Positions 8,427 to 17,301 of a stretch of DNA of 64,000 bases are shown piece after piece (the first letter of the stretch is position 1; every line of letters starts with the position of its first letter). Origin of the DNA: Acidobacteriota bacterium (GTDB taxonomy: Bacteria > Acidobacteriota > Terriglobia > Acidiferrales > UBA7541); NCBI GenBank assembly GCA_016201285.1, contig JACQDE010000025.1:17357-81356 (forward strand), in the 5' to 3' direction. A program made the translations under genes and the position numbers. The notes beneath the pieces are model-generated. The model saw only the letters and a program-made list of their open reading frames with translations. It was not told the origin of the DNA and searched no databases.

Positions 8427-9590
8427 CTACAAGACCTTGATTATAAAACACTTCAAATAATGAGTTTCTGGAACTGTGAGAAGGATTGGGTGGTCGCGAG
8501 ACTGCGTTCTCCGCTCGACAACAGCCGCAATTCTGCGCGCGTCATTGGCGGCTTCCGTGATGATCTCAAGGAAGAGATGTTCGGGGATATGGTGAGAGCA
8601 AGAGCAGGTGACCAGGTAGCCGCCTGGACGAAGGAGTTTCAAGCTGCGAAGATTGATTTCCTTGTAACCGCGGCGGGCAGCGGGGACGCTGGCACGATTC
8701 TTGGCGAAGGCCGGCGGATCGAGAAGGATCATGTCGAAGCGGCGGCCCTGTTCGTCGCACTGTTTCAAGACGTCGAAGGCGTTGGCTTCGCGAAAGGCGA
8801 CATTGGTGATTTGATTGAGCGCCTGGTTGCGGCGACCAGCTTCGACGGCGGTGGGGGAAAGGTCAATGGCTTCAACGTGCTGGCATTTGCCGGCGAGAGT
8901 CAGGGCGAAGCCGCCGTTATAGGTGAAGCAGTCAAGCACCTCGCCGGAAGCATACTCGGCGGCGGCGCGGCGGTTTTCGCGTTGGTCGAGGAAGCCGCCG
9001 GTCTTCTGTCCCTTGAAGAGGTCGAAGTGGAAGCGGACGCCATTTTCCAGGGCGATGACTTCGGGCGGGACTTCCCCGGCGAGGAGGGAAACCTTCTGGT
9101 CGAGCCCTTCGAGGAGGCGGACTTTCGGGTCGTTGCGCTCGACGATGCCGCGGGGGGAGAAGATTTCCTCGAGGATTTCAACGATTTCGGTTTTGCGGCG
9201 CTCGGTGGCCTGGCTCAACGTCTGGATGACGAGGTAGTCGGCGTAGCGGTCCACGATGAGGGAGGGGAACTGGTCGGCCTCGCCATAGACAAGGCGGCAG
9301 ACCTGGGTGTCCTCGACGACGCGCTCGCGGAAAGCAGCCGCGGCGCGGATTCGCGCGGCAAAGAAGTTGCGGTCCATGGGGACGTCGTCGCGCGTGATGA
9401 GGCGCACGGAGATCTGGGACCGTTCGCTGTAGAAGGCGCGACCGAGGAAGCGTCCGCGCTCATCACAGACGCGGACGGCATCGCCGGGACTTGCATCGGT
9501 GCCGCGGATATCGCTGCGGTACACCCAGAGGTGTCCGGCGAAGAGGCGTTCAGCGCCGCGCTGAGTGATGACCACCTGCGCTTCCGCCAC
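8427..9590 (-). CDS. rlmI: RlmI-type 23S rRNA (cytosine-C5) methyltransferase
   Basis: The product is 387 aa with a GTG start after AAAGGA. An N-terminal PUA domain (about 1-75, GHLWVYRSDIRG) is followed by the EEHEA-like middle domain and a class I SAM-dependent methyltransferase fold: FKGQKTGGFLDQR, SAM-binding FTYNGGFALTLAGK, EAIDLS, LDPPAFAK and the CSCSHH catalytic loop. RlmI methylates C1962 of 23S rRNA in E. coli; the same role is inferred here. It is divergent from queA at 9786. The close relative RlmKL is excluded by the PUA layout. Confidence 0.9.
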   Translation of the reverse strand: MAEAQVVITQRGAERLFAGHLWVYRSDIRGTDASPGDAVRVCDERGRFLGRAFYSERSQISVRLITRDDVPMDRNFFAARIRAAAAFRERVVEDTQVCRLVYGEADQFPSLIVDRYADYLVIQTLSQATERRKTEIVEILEEIFSPRGIVERNDPKVRLLEGLDQKVSLLAGEVPPEVIALENGVRFHFDLFKGQKTGGFLDQRENRRAAAEYASGEVLDCFTYNGGFALTLAGKCQHVEAIDLSPTAVEAGRRNQALNQITNVAFREANAFDVLKQCDEQGRRFDMILLDPPAFAKNRASVPAARRGYKEINLRSLKLLRPGGYLVTCSCSHHIPEHLFLEIITEAANDARRIAAVVERRTQSRDHPILLTVPETHYLKCFIIKVL

Positions 9591-9785
9591 GGAAGCTTCC
9601 TTTAATCGAACTTGCCGTGTGGTTCGTTAGAGTAAAAGATGTTATGCACGTGGGGTGGCCGCAACCACCCTGCGGGCCCCGGGAGGCCCCGAAACCATAC
9701 GGTTCTGCCCCCTGATAGCACACTTCCGGGGAAGATTCCAGCGTGGAGCGGGAAAGAGGCAGGGGCGGCGGGGGATGCATTGGCG

Positions 9786-10868
9786 ATGAAACTCTCAGAG
9801 TTCGATTACGGATTGCCGCCGGAGCGCATTGCGCAGCGGCCGCTGGCAGACCGGGCGAGCGCGCGGATGCTGGTGATGGAGCGCGAGGGCAAGCGTCTTG
9901 AAGACCGCTGTTTTCGTGAGCTTCCCGGAACGCTGCGGGGCGATGAATTGCTGGTCGTGAACAACACGCGGGTGCTGCCGGCGCGGCTGTTCGGGCAGCG
10001 GCGAGGCATCCGCGCAGAGCAGGCCGGGAAGCACAACCGGGGCTACCTGACGGCAGAGATCGAGGTGTTGCTGACCCGGCAGGTGGCGCCAGATGTGTGG
10101 GAAGCGCTCGTGCGTCCGGGGCGAAAGATGCGCGTGGGCGAGCAGGTGGTGTTCGGGGGCGGGGAGATGGAAGCCGAAGTTGTGGGGCGCGGGGAGTTAG
10201 GCCTGCGGCGGCTGCGATTCTCAGCGAGCGGCGGGGTGAGGGAGGCGATTGAGCGGTTGGGGCACACACCGCTGCCGCCATATATCGAGCGCGCCGACGA
10301 TGAGGCCGACCGGGCAGACTACCAGACGATCTTCGCGCGGGAGAATGGCGCGGTGGCGGCGCCGACGGCGTCACTGCATTTCACGCCGGAGGTTGTCGAG
10401 CAGCTGAAGGCGCGCGGGGTGGAGTTGTGCGAGATCACGCTGCACGTGGGGCTGGGCACGTTTCAGCCGATTCACACGGAAGAGATTGAGCAGCACCGGA
10501 TTCACAGCGAGGTATACGAGATTTCGGAGTCGACGGCGGAGCAAATTGCGCGGGCATGCGACGCGAAGCGGCCGGTGCTGGCGGCAGGGACGACGGTGGT
10601 GCGGGCGCTGGAGGACGCGGCGAAGAAGAGCGGGCCAGGAGGGCCTCCGGTGCGGGCAGGAAAAACGGAGGCGGAGATTTTCATCCGACCGGGACACGAG
10701 TTTCAGATCGTGGATCAATTGCTGACGAATTTCCACTTGCCGAAGTCGAGCCTGCTGGTGCTGGTAGCGGCGTTTGCGGGGCGGGAGCGTATCCTGCGGG
10801 TCTACGACCACGCAATCGCGCAGGGCTACCGGTTCTATAGTTATGGTGACTGCATGCTGATCCGCTGA
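9786..10868 (+). CDS. queA: tRNA preQ1(34) S-adenosylmethionine ribosyltransferase-isomerase
   Basis: The product is 360 aa, near the family length. It transfers and isomerises the ribose of SAM onto preQ1 at tRNA position 34 to make epoxyqueuosine. The signatures are FDYGLPPERIAQRP at the start, VVNNTRVLPARLFG, PPYIER, DYQTIFA, GAVAAPTASLHFT and ITLHVGLGTFQPI, with NFHLPKSSLLVLVAAFAG at the C-terminus. The ATG at 9786 is chosen because it gives exactly the conserved N-terminus; upstream in-frame codons are not family-like. No other queuosine gene is in the window. Confidence 0.97.
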   Translation: MKLSEFDYGLPPERIAQRPLADRASARMLVMEREGKRLEDRCFRELPGTLRGDELLVVNNTRVLPARLFGQRRGIRAEQAGKHNRGYLTAEIEVLLTRQVAPDVWEALVRPGRKMRVGEQVVFGGGEMEAEVVGRGELGLRRLRFSASGGVREAIERLGHTPLPPYIERADDEADRADYQTIFARENGAVAAPTASLHFTPEVVEQLKARGVELCEITLHVGLGTFQPIHTEEIEQHRIHSEVYEISESTAEQIARACDAKRPVLAAGTTVVRALEDAAKKSGPGGPPVRAGKTEAEIFIRPGHEFQIVDQLLTNFHLPKSSLLVLVAAFAGRERILRVYDHAIAQGYRFYSYGDCMLIR

Positions 10869-11212
10869 GGCTGGGGGGAGGAGGAAGGGAAAGGCGCGCT
10901 TGGGTTCATCACCCTTCCACTCGTCCCGTCCCGGAGTGGAAACGCTGCCTCCGTCCGAAGCGCTGGAATACGGGTCGCCGGAGACGAGGGACGAAACGCG
11001 GAAACACAAGCGAGCCGCGGGGACAGAACCAGAGATGAGTGGTACAAGTCGCACGAGATGCCGGAACTTACGGCCGCGGAGCGATTCGAGGGAGTGAAGG
11101 ATTGTCGCATGGGCGGCGCGTGCGCTTCGGTGGATGCAAGTGGCAACGGCTTCGTCTATAATCGCGGCCCTGCCACTGTGGAGCACTGCCCAGCCGGTGC
11201 AGGAAGCGACAG
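10869..11212 (+). promoter_or_regulatory. Intergenic region with a TATAAT box
   Basis: No convincing gene lies in these 344 bases. A perfect TATAAT at 11157-11162 is inside the 14-mer CTATAATCGCGGCC (11156-11169), which recurs at 12677-12690 before the next large gene. No good -35 box is visible at the expected spacing. Confidence 0.5.
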
Positions 11213-11956
11213 ATGCGCTACCTGGTATTGAGCGACATTCATGCGAATTTGACGGCGCTCGAAGCGGCGCTGGCGGCCGCCGAGGGCCGTTGGGACCGCG
11301 CCGTGTGCCTGGGCGACGTGGTAGGGTACGGTCCGGACCCGAACGAAGCAATCGACCGCGTGCGGAAGCTGGTGGTGGCGTGCATCCGCGGCAATCACGA
11401 CAAGGCAAGCTGCGGCCTGGACAGCGCCGAGGACTTCAATCCGGTGGCGAAACGCGCGGCGCTGTGGACACGCGAGCAACTTCGGCCGGAAAACTTGGTG
11501 TACCTCCAGCAGTTGCCGCAAGGGCCGATCGAAGTTGAAGGCATTTCGCTGATGCACGGTGCGTGGCATGACGAAGACGAATATGTGTTTGCGCCGGCGC
11601 AGGCGCTCGACGGTCTGCTGGGCGCGCCGACGGCGGTGAGCTTCTTCGGGCACACGCATTTCCAGGGCGGGTTTTCGTTCGTGGACAATACGCTTGAGGT
11701 GATTCAACTTCGGGCGGCAGAGGACATTAGTTTTGCCGCGCTGCAGATCCATCCGAGCACGCGGTACTTGCTGAATCCAGGTTCGATCGGACAGCCGCGG
11801 GACGGCGATCCGCGGGCGGCGTTTGCCGTGGCCGATCTGGGGCACAGCGTGGTGGAGTTCTGGCGCGTGCCGTACGATATCGAAGCGGTGCAACTGCGCA
11901 TGACGGACGCCGGGCTGCCGGAACCGTTGGTGATGCGGCTGTCATACGGAAGGTAA
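11213..11956 (+). CDS. Calcineurin-like metallophosphoesterase (YfcE/MJ0936 group)
   Basis: The product is 247 aa. The dinuclear-metal motifs are in order: LSDIHANL (D-x-H), LGDVVGYGPDP (G-D), GNHD, then MHGAW and FFGHTHF (G-H-x-H). These are the ligands of the calcineurin-like superfamily. Relatives hydrolyse cyclic or model phosphodiesters, and the true substrate is unknown. It is cytosolic, with no signal peptide. It is followed 93 bases later by a small membrane protein in the same direction, so co-transcription is possible. Confidence 0.85.
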   Translation: MRYLVLSDIHANLTALEAALAAAEGRWDRAVCLGDVVGYGPDPNEAIDRVRKLVVACIRGNHDKASCGLDSAEDFNPVAKRAALWTREQLRPENLVYLQQLPQGPIEVEGISLMHGAWHDEDEYVFAPAQALDGLLGAPTAVSFFGHTHFQGGFSFVDNTLEVIQLRAAEDISFAALQIHPSTRYLLNPGSIGQPRDGDPRAAFAVADLGHSVVEFWRVPYDIEAVQLRMTDAGLPEPLVMRLSYGR

Positions 11957-12049
11957 GAAGAAGTTGCAGAGCCGCAGAATTTCAGAGTTGGGAATTCCAG
12001 CGTTTCACCCGCAGACCTTCTGATTCAACAGCCGCGCCGGGAAAACTCC

Positions 12050-12535
12050 ATGATCGAGGAAAAACAGAACCGGTTTCCGATGCCGCTGGTGGCCGGGGTC
12101 ATTATAGTGGGCCTGCTGGTGATCCTGCTCTACTGGCTGACGAAGCCCGGAGCGCAAAGCGGAGCGGCTGGCGGAGACAAGCCTCTGGCGCTTGGGGAAG
12201 CGGAGAAGACCTACGCGGAGCGGATTCACATCAGCGATCTGCGGATGAGCCGCTCGATGAACATGCTGAGCCAGGAGTTCACCTACGTCAGCGGCATGCT
12301 GGCGAACGACGGGACGCGCGTGATCCGCGACATTGAGCTGACCACGGAATTCCGAGACCAATTCAACCAGGTGGTGCTGCGCGATACGCAGCGGCCGTTC
12401 GGCACGGCGACGAAAGCGGGCGAGCCGCTGCCGGCAGGGCAGCGCCGTGCGTTTCAACTTACCTTCGAGCACGTGCCCGCCGACTGGAACCGGGAGTATC
12501 CCACGATCCGCGTGAGCGGGCTGATACTGGAATAG
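12050..12535 (+). CDS. Single-pass membrane protein, unknown function
   Basis: The product is 161 aa. A short cytoplasmic N-terminus (MIEEKQNRFPMP) precedes one transmembrane helix at about 11-31 (PLVAGVIIVGLLVILLYWL). A linker and a beta-rich periplasmic domain (about 60-161) follow. That domain has the look of an Ig-like FxLYD-type fold (SGMLANDGTRVIRDIELTTEF), which is an inference from pattern only. It lies downstream of the metallophosphoesterase in the same direction. Confidence 0.7.
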   Translation: MIEEKQNRFPMPLVAGVIIVGLLVILLYWLTKPGAQSGAAGGDKPLALGEAEKTYAERIHISDLRMSRSMNMLSQEFTYVSGMLANDGTRVIRDIELTTEFRDQFNQVVLRDTQRPFGTATKAGEPLPAGQRRAFQLTFEHVPADWNREYPTIRVSGLILE

Positions 12536-12677
12536 GCCGGGTTGTTCGCTCCCTTGCAGTCCGGGAGTGCCACATCACTTTCCCAGCCTCTCACATGAAG
12601 CAATGACACTGCCCGGGGTCCCCGTCCGGGAAGGCAAGTCACAAGTCGTTTGTGCTGCGAAATCTGATTTACGGTTC

Positions 12678-12692
12678 TATAATCGCGGCCAA
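12678..12692 (+). promoter_or_regulatory. -10 box eight bases before the start codon (possible leaderless mRNA)
   Basis: TATAAT (12678-12683) is followed by CGCGGCCA and then the ATG at 12692. A transcript from this box would start at or next to the ATG, and no Shine-Dalgarno is present. The -35 region is weak. Confidence 0.5.
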
Positions 12693-14200
12693 TGAGCAAC
12701 CTCTCAGAAACAAGCTCCGATTTGAGCCGGGCGTTGGCCGCGCTGCAATCCGCGGGCGAGGCGGAGGTGTGCGAAGACGGCGAGCGGCTGGCGGAACTGA
12801 CGCAGTTTCAGTACGAGGTGCGGCAACAGGGCAACGCGACGTTTCTGCATTTGTGGTCGGAGGAGCGCAACCTGGTGCGGCGTGTGCTGCGCGTTGCGGA
12901 GGACGCGGCCGGAAGATTTGTGCTGGACGTGCAACGCTTCGGGAAGAGCAAGCCGGGCAAACTTGAGTTTCTTGCCGCAACAGGGCGTCCGGCAGCGCGG
13001 GTGTCGCGGGAAAAATTCCGGGCGCGCTTCCGGCGGCTGCTCCTCACGCAGTTTCCGGACGAGCAGATCGAGACGCTGACTTCGGCGCCGGACCTCGAGC
13101 ACTCGTTTTCCGGGTCGTACACGCGCGGGGTGACGCACCGCGGCCAGCGCGCGTGGGCGGTGCTGGGCGTGTCGAGTGCGGAAGACGCTTCGACCATTGA
13201 TGCAGCCCTGACCTTCGGCCTGTTGTGGCTCGACTGGACACGCGGCCACGCGGGGCGGCGCGTGGTCGAGGGGTTGCGGCTGATCCTGCCGGAGGGAAGC
13301 GCGCGGGTGGCAGCGCACTGGCTGCATGCCATCGTGCCGTCAGCCAACGTTGAATTGTACGAGCTGCACGAAGCGGCGTGGCGGCTGCGGCGGGTAGATC
13401 CGCGAGATGCCGGCAACCTGCTGACATGGCTGACGCCGCGGCGCGAAGCGGAGGAGACGCGCGCGGCGGCGCGGGGAGCGGTTGAGCAGACGATGGCGCT
13501 CGCTCCGGGAGCGATTGACGCCATCGTGCCGCCGGGAACGCGCGAAGTGGCGCTGCGGTTCCGCGGGCTGGAGTTTGCGCGCTGGCAGGGTGGGCGATTG
13601 CATTACGGGCTTTGTGGCGACCGGCGCGCAACGAAAACAAAACACCGCCCGACGCTGGAGGCATTGGTCCAGGAGATGGAAAGATTCCGCAACCCGCTAG
13701 CGCCGGACAAGAACCATCCGCTCTACCGCGCCGCCGCGGAGCGCTGGCTGGAATCGTTGGCGCTCGAGGACATTACGAGGATTGACGCGCGGCTCGATGC
13801 GGCGCACGTCTATCCGCAAGTGCCGGCGCTTTCCGGTTCGGGGCCGGATTCCGCCGGCGCCGGGCGCGGCGTGATGGATCTGCTGGGCGTGACGCATGAG
13901 GGGCGGCTGGCGGTGATTGAGCTGAAGGCGTCTGAGGACATCCACCTGGCGATGCAGGGCATGGACTACTGGCTGCGCGTGCGCTGGCACTTGCAACAGG
14001 GCGACTTCCCACGCTATGGCTACTTCACCGGAGTTGAGCTGCAGCCTAAGCCGCCGCTGCTTTACCTGGTGGCGCCGGGGTTCCGCTTCCATCCGGCAAC
14101 GGACACGCTGCTGCGTTACATCTTGCCGGAAGTGGAGTGCGTGCGCGTGGGGCTGAACGAGGACTGGCGGCAAGGGCTGAAAATTGTGTTCCGGCAATAG
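12692..14200 (+). CDS. Large protein with C-terminal PD-(D/E)XK nuclease-like core, unknown role
   Basis: The product is 502 aa and I do not recognise a named family. The N-terminal 150 residues are charged and helical, the middle (about 150-330) mixed, and the C-terminal part has D396 (GVMDLLGV), then E410-x-K412 in AVIELKAS, then a helix AMQGMDYWLR. D...ExK with a following Gln-containing helix is the hallmark of the PD-(D/E)XK superfamily, as in NucS-type endonucleases. The protein could therefore cut DNA or be an inactive relative. The gene may be leaderless (TATAAT eight bases before ATG). It is followed by two tandem minus-strand RNA-like elements. Confidence 0.7.
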   Translation: MSNLSETSSDLSRALAALQSAGEAEVCEDGERLAELTQFQYEVRQQGNATFLHLWSEERNLVRRVLRVAEDAAGRFVLDVQRFGKSKPGKLEFLAATGRPAARVSREKFRARFRRLLLTQFPDEQIETLTSAPDLEHSFSGSYTRGVTHRGQRAWAVLGVSSAEDASTIDAALTFGLLWLDWTRGHAGRRVVEGLRLILPEGSARVAAHWLHAIVPSANVELYELHEAAWRLRRVDPRDAGNLLTWLTPRREAEETRAAARGAVEQTMALAPGAIDAIVPPGTREVALRFRGLEFARWQGGRLHYGLCGDRRATKTKHRPTLEALVQEMERFRNPLAPDKNHPLYRAAAERWLESLALEDITRIDARLDAAHVYPQVPALSGSGPDSAGAGRGVMDLLGVTHEGRLAVIELKASEDIHLAMQGMDYWLRVRWHLQQGDFPRYGYFTGVELQPKPPLLYLVAPGFRFHPATDTLLRYILPEVECVRVGLNEDWRQGLKIVFRQ

Positions 14201-14218
14201 CCGATTTGGGAAGTTCCC

Positions 14219-14319
14219 AAAAAAGAAAAGAAGCAGCTTCGACATAGCCTCCGCTGCTTCCCGGGGTGTTTCGAAGTGGTCTTAGTGAATTAGACGCCGA
14301 ATTGTGACAGAGGTTGCCA
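14219..14319 (-). ncRNA. Candidate small RNA, copy A, ending in an intrinsic terminator
   Basis: Read on the minus strand this element contains GCAACCT, TAAGACCACTTC, ACACCCCGGG and then an 8-bp terminator stem (14260-14253 with 14237-14230, GAAGCAGC) with a 15-base loop, followed by a T-rich tail (14229-14219). The same order and spacing occur in copy B 140 bases away. No minus-strand reading frame lies upstream to need a terminator, so a free small RNA is the simplest reading. The 5' end is estimated. Confidence 0.6.
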
Positions 14320-14360
14320 GGCGACGTGCGTGGCCGCAACGCCATATAATCAAAGAACTT

Positions 14361-14460
14361 AAAAAAAGAGAAGCAGCTTTGGCAGAGCCGCGGCTGCTTC
14401 CCGGGGTGTGTCCTTGAAGTGGTCTTATCTAGTTCGATGCAGGTGTAACGAAAAGGTTGC
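14361..14460 (-). ncRNA. Candidate small RNA, copy B, ending in an intrinsic terminator
   Basis: This is a tandem relative of copy A. On the minus strand GCAACCT, TAAGACCACTTC and ACACCCCGGG are conserved, followed by the same 8-bp stem (14400-14393 with 14377-14370) and a seven-T run (14367-14361). The terminator loop differs (TTTGGCAGAGCCGCG on the plus strand), whereas stem, tail and internal blocks are kept, as expected for duplicated structured RNAs. The 5' end is estimated. Confidence 0.6.
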
Positions 14461-14559
14461 ATCGTGGCGGGGCGCGGCGTTGGCACGGTCTCAGTTTTGT
14501 GTCATGATTTCCGCCACTGGCGACGGGGTGCCAGCGCGCCTTCCGTAAGGACTGTCCGC

Positions 14560-15381
14560 ATGTACTTACGCTTCTGGGGAGTGAGAGGGTCCACGCCGAC
14601 GCCGCAGAGCAGCAACATGCGCTATGGCGGGAATACCTCCTGCGTGGAGTTGCGCACGCGCGACGGTATTTTCGTCTTCGACTGCGGCACCGGGCTGCGG
14701 CTGCTGGGCCACAGCCTGCGCAAGGAGTTCGGCAAGCGCCCGATCAAAGCGCGCGTCTTCCTGAGCCACTTCCACTGGGACCATATCCAGGGAATCCCTT
14801 TTTTCTCTCCACTTTACAGCCAGCAAAACTACTTTGATTTTCACTCGTTTCAGTCCACCGAGACCAACGTGCGGCAGGCGCTCGAAGATCAGATGATCAA
14901 CCCCTACTTCCCGGTGGACATGCGGGCGATGCTGGCGCGGCGGTACTTCCACGTCATCGGTGAGGAGACGCACTCCTACGACGGGCTCTCCATCATCAGC
15001 AAGCGGCTGAACCATCCGCAGGGCTGCATGGGCTACCGCATCGAGCACAACGGCAAGGTGATCGTGTACGCCACGGACAACGAACCCGGCAATCCCGAAG
15101 GCGACCAGAACGTCCGTGCGCTGGCGCAGGGCGCCGACGTCTTCATCTACGATTCGCAGTACACCCCGCACGAGTACAAGACGACCAAGAAAAACTGGGG
15201 CCATTCGACCTGGGAAGAAGCCGTCAACATCGCCCGCGAAGCCGACGTGAAGAAACTCGTTCTCTTTCACCACGACCCCGACCACGACGACGCTGCGGTG
15301 GACGCCATCCTCCGCCAGTCCCGCCGCAAGTTCCGCTCCGCCCTCGCCGCCAAAGAAGGCTTGACACTGCGATTGAAGTAA
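14560..15381 (+). CDS. MBL-fold metallohydrolase
   Basis: The product is 273 aa. The metallo-beta-lactamase motif is SHFHWDHI at 69-76 (H-x-H-x-D-H), with a following His in NHPQGCMGYRIE, Asp in YATDNE and a terminal FHHDPDHDD. The N-terminus MYLRFWGVRGSTPTP is typical of the phosphodiesterase-like branch (PhnP and class III cyclic nucleotide phosphodiesterase relatives) found in many Acidobacteriota and Deltaproteobacteria. The reaction is probably hydrolysis of a phosphodiester; the substrate is unknown. The ATG at 14560 is chosen because upstream residues are not family-like. Confidence 0.8.
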   Translation: MYLRFWGVRGSTPTPQSSNMRYGGNTSCVELRTRDGIFVFDCGTGLRLLGHSLRKEFGKRPIKARVFLSHFHWDHIQGIPFFSPLYSQQNYFDFHSFQSTETNVRQALEDQMINPYFPVDMRAMLARRYFHVIGEETHSYDGLSIISKRLNHPQGCMGYRIEHNGKVIVYATDNEPGNPEGDQNVRALAQGADVFIYDSQYTPHEYKTTKKNWGHSTWEEAVNIAREADVKKLVLFHHDPDHDDAAVDAILRQSRRKFRSALAAKEGLTLRLK

Positions 15382-15833
15382 TTCTGTTCACTTTGCAATC
15401 CCACCCTTGCCGGTTGCCCCGCGGCAAAGGCGGGCAAAACTCAACGTATTGCGCGGAAATGAACTGACGTGGGCAGATAGCCCACCGTTTCATAGCCTAA
15501 AAGGCTCCTGGGGGCACCCCATCCTCGCTGCGGCGAGGATGGGAGGGCGTTGTAGCGCCGCCCGGAACTTGTCCCGACGCCTATTGTCGGGAGGGCGGCC
15601 TTTCCGTTTGAACGCGAATCCGCAAACAGGAAAGACGCAGAGCTGCCCACCTAAAGGTGAGCGTAACAGAGTTTGTCAAAGTTCACAGCAAATGTAGTCA
15701 GAATCTACAGCACTAGCAGGGCCATAGAAGTGGGCGCACAAGGCGGGGCAACATAGTGGCGGCCTTCAGGCCGGCATATTGTTTGAACCCAAGAATGCGA
15801 AGATGCCCGCCTAAAGGTGGGCGCTACAGGAGA
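15382..15833. repeat. Gene-free region with REP-like palindromes
   Basis: No gene was found in these 452 bases. Short palindromes cluster here: ATCCTCG/CGAGGAT (15521-15540), TCCCGAC/GTCGGGA (15572-15592), GGCC/GGCC (15761-15772), and two relatives of GCCCACCTAAAGGTGAGCG at 15645-15668 and 15805-15829 (second copy GCCCGCCTAAAGGTGGGCG then CTACAG). Each can fold into a small hairpin. They resemble repetitive extragenic palindromes. Confidence 0.6.
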
Positions 15834-16460
15834 TCAATAAAACAGGTACTTGCGCCATTTCTCGTCCTGGCGGCCGATGAGGCGCATCAGTTGGCGCGAA
15901 GTGTGGAGGGTGAAGGGCCGCGGGCGGCGCTGGAGGCGCAGGCCGGCCTCTTCGGGCGTGCGGTCGCCTTTCTTGTTGTTGCAGGCGTAGCAGCAAGCCA
16001 CCAGGTTTTCCCAGGTGGAATGTCCACCACGGGAGCGTGGCATGACGTGGTCGAGCGTGAGATCGCCGGCTGGAAACACCCGTCCGCAGAACTGGCAGGT
16101 ATTGCGGTCCCGCAGCAGAATGTTTTTCCGCGAGAGCGCACGGGTCTGCTGTGGGATGTGCCGGTAGGCCAGCAGGCGGATCACCGACGGAATCTTCATC
16201 GAGGCCGCGGCGGAGTGCACCTCGGCATGGTTGTGCTCCTCGGCCTGGGCCACGCCCTTGAGCATCAGGATCAGCGCGCGGCGCACCGCGGTGACGTTGA
16301 TCGGCTCGAAAGTGGCGTTCAGGACGAGCACCGGCTCCTGCAGCACCGAAGGGCGCCGCGAAGCCGGCGGCTTCACGCTGGTGGGCAGCTTTTCCGGCGC
16401 CGAGTAGTCGGCGGGAAGCTTCGGCCGAGGCCGCAATCCGTCTTTGGGTATCAGGCTCAT
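15834..16460 (-). CDS. HNH endonuclease family protein
   Basis: The product is 208 aa. After a Pro-rich N-terminus comes the conserved segment [20 protein letters not shown]. The HNH/zinc module has a CQFCG and CCYACN Cys pair with [13 protein letters not shown] and TWENLVACC, ending in NNKKGDRTP. This architecture is a common chromosomal HNH protein of free-living bacteria, not clearly mobile. The biological role is unknown; DNA repair or processing is possible. The stop is adjacent to the repeat-rich region at 15.4-15.8 kb. The comF-type gene lies 16 bases upstream on the same strand. Confidence 0.85.
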   Translation of the reverse strand: MSLIPKDGLRPRPKLPADYSAPEKLPTSVKPPASRRPSVLQEPVLVLNATFEPINVTAVRRALILMLKGVAQAEEHNHAEVHSAAASMKIPSVIRLLAYRHIPQQTRALSRKNILLRDRNTCQFCGRVFPAGDLTLDHVMPRSRGGHSTWENLVACCYACNNKKGDRTPEEAGLRLQRRPRPFTLHTSRQLMRLIGRQDEKWRKYLFY

Positions 16461-16476
16461 ATCCGTTTAGATGCTC

Positions 16477-17301
16477 TTATTGCCGGGCGCGTTTCGGATT
16501 TACTGCGGTTGAAACTGGCAGCCACTCCGGCGCCACGCGCGCCACCGTCAAAGCGACCACGCGACCCGCTCCTGCCTCCCGCAGGACCCGAGCGCAGGCA
16601 TCCAGCGTCGCTCCGGTGGTAAATACATCATCTACCAGTAGTACCCGCACCTTGTCAATCGAAGTGTCTTCGCGCATGGCGTACGCGCCACGCACCGTGC
16701 GCCAGCGTTCCTTGCGCGTGAGCTTGAGCTTGTCCGGGCGCGGCCGCATGCGCACCAGTAAGTATGAGCGGAGCGGCAAGCCGAGACGTTTTGCCAGCGG
16801 GCGCGCGATCAGCTCGGCCTGGTTGTAGCCGCGCTCGCGCAGGCGCGAAACGTGCAGCGGCACGGGCACCACGACGTCGGCGGCGAAGGCGTCCGGATCG
16901 CGCGCGACCATTTCCTCGAGGCGCGTGGCAAACCAGCCGCCCAGCGGCGTCACCGCGTGATACTTCAGCAGCACGATGGCGCGCACCATCGCGTCCGTGT
17001 ACGCGGCGAAGCTGCGCGCCAGGTCGAAGTTGTACACATCCCGGCGACAGAGATGGCAGAGCGGTTGCGGCGCGGCTGCGGCAACGTCAGACACAAACGG
17101 CCGGCCGCACTTTTTGCAGGCGGCGCCCCTGAGTGGTTGAAACGATGCGAGGCACGACGGGCAAACCGGGATGCGGCTGGCGGTGATGAGCGTGGCTTCG
17201 CAGATGCGGCAGGGCGCGGGGAAGACGAGCGAGGCAAGCGCGTCAAGCGCCTCGCGAAATGCCGGCCGCAGGCCGGGGACGATGTGGCGGAAGGAAACCA
17301 T
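16477..17301 (-). CDS. ComF-family phosphoribosyltransferase-like protein
   Basis: The product is 274 aa. The N-terminal double-zinc-ribbon region has Cys pairs (CRIC, CPSC, CKKC, CHLC). It is followed by the phosphoribosyltransferase fold with VVVPVPLHVSRLRERGYNQAE and the PRPP motif VLLVDDVFTTGATLDAC. ComF proteins act in DNA uptake in naturally competent bacteria, probably supporting the translocation machinery. It is immediately upstream of the HNH gene on the same strand (16-base gap), so the two may form an operon and the HNH protein may share a DNA-handling role. That last step is inference. Confidence 0.9.
   Translation of the reverse strand: MVSFRHIVPGLRPAFREALDALASLVFPAPCRICEATLITASRIPVCPSCLASFQPLRGAACKKCGRPFVSDVAAAAPQPLCHLCRRDVYNFDLARSFAAYTDAMVRAIVLLKYHAVTPLGGWFATRLEEMVARDPDAFAADVVVPVPLHVSRLRERGYNQAELIARPLAKRLGLPLRSYLLVRMRPRPDKLKLTRKERWRTVRGAYAMREDTSIDKVRVLLVDDVFTTGATLDACARVLREAGAGRVVALTVARVAPEWLPVSTAVNPKRARQ

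Noticed and set aside
10900..11097. 65-codon plus-strand frame between queA and the phosphoesterase
   Set aside because: No ribosome site, low-complexity composition and no motif.
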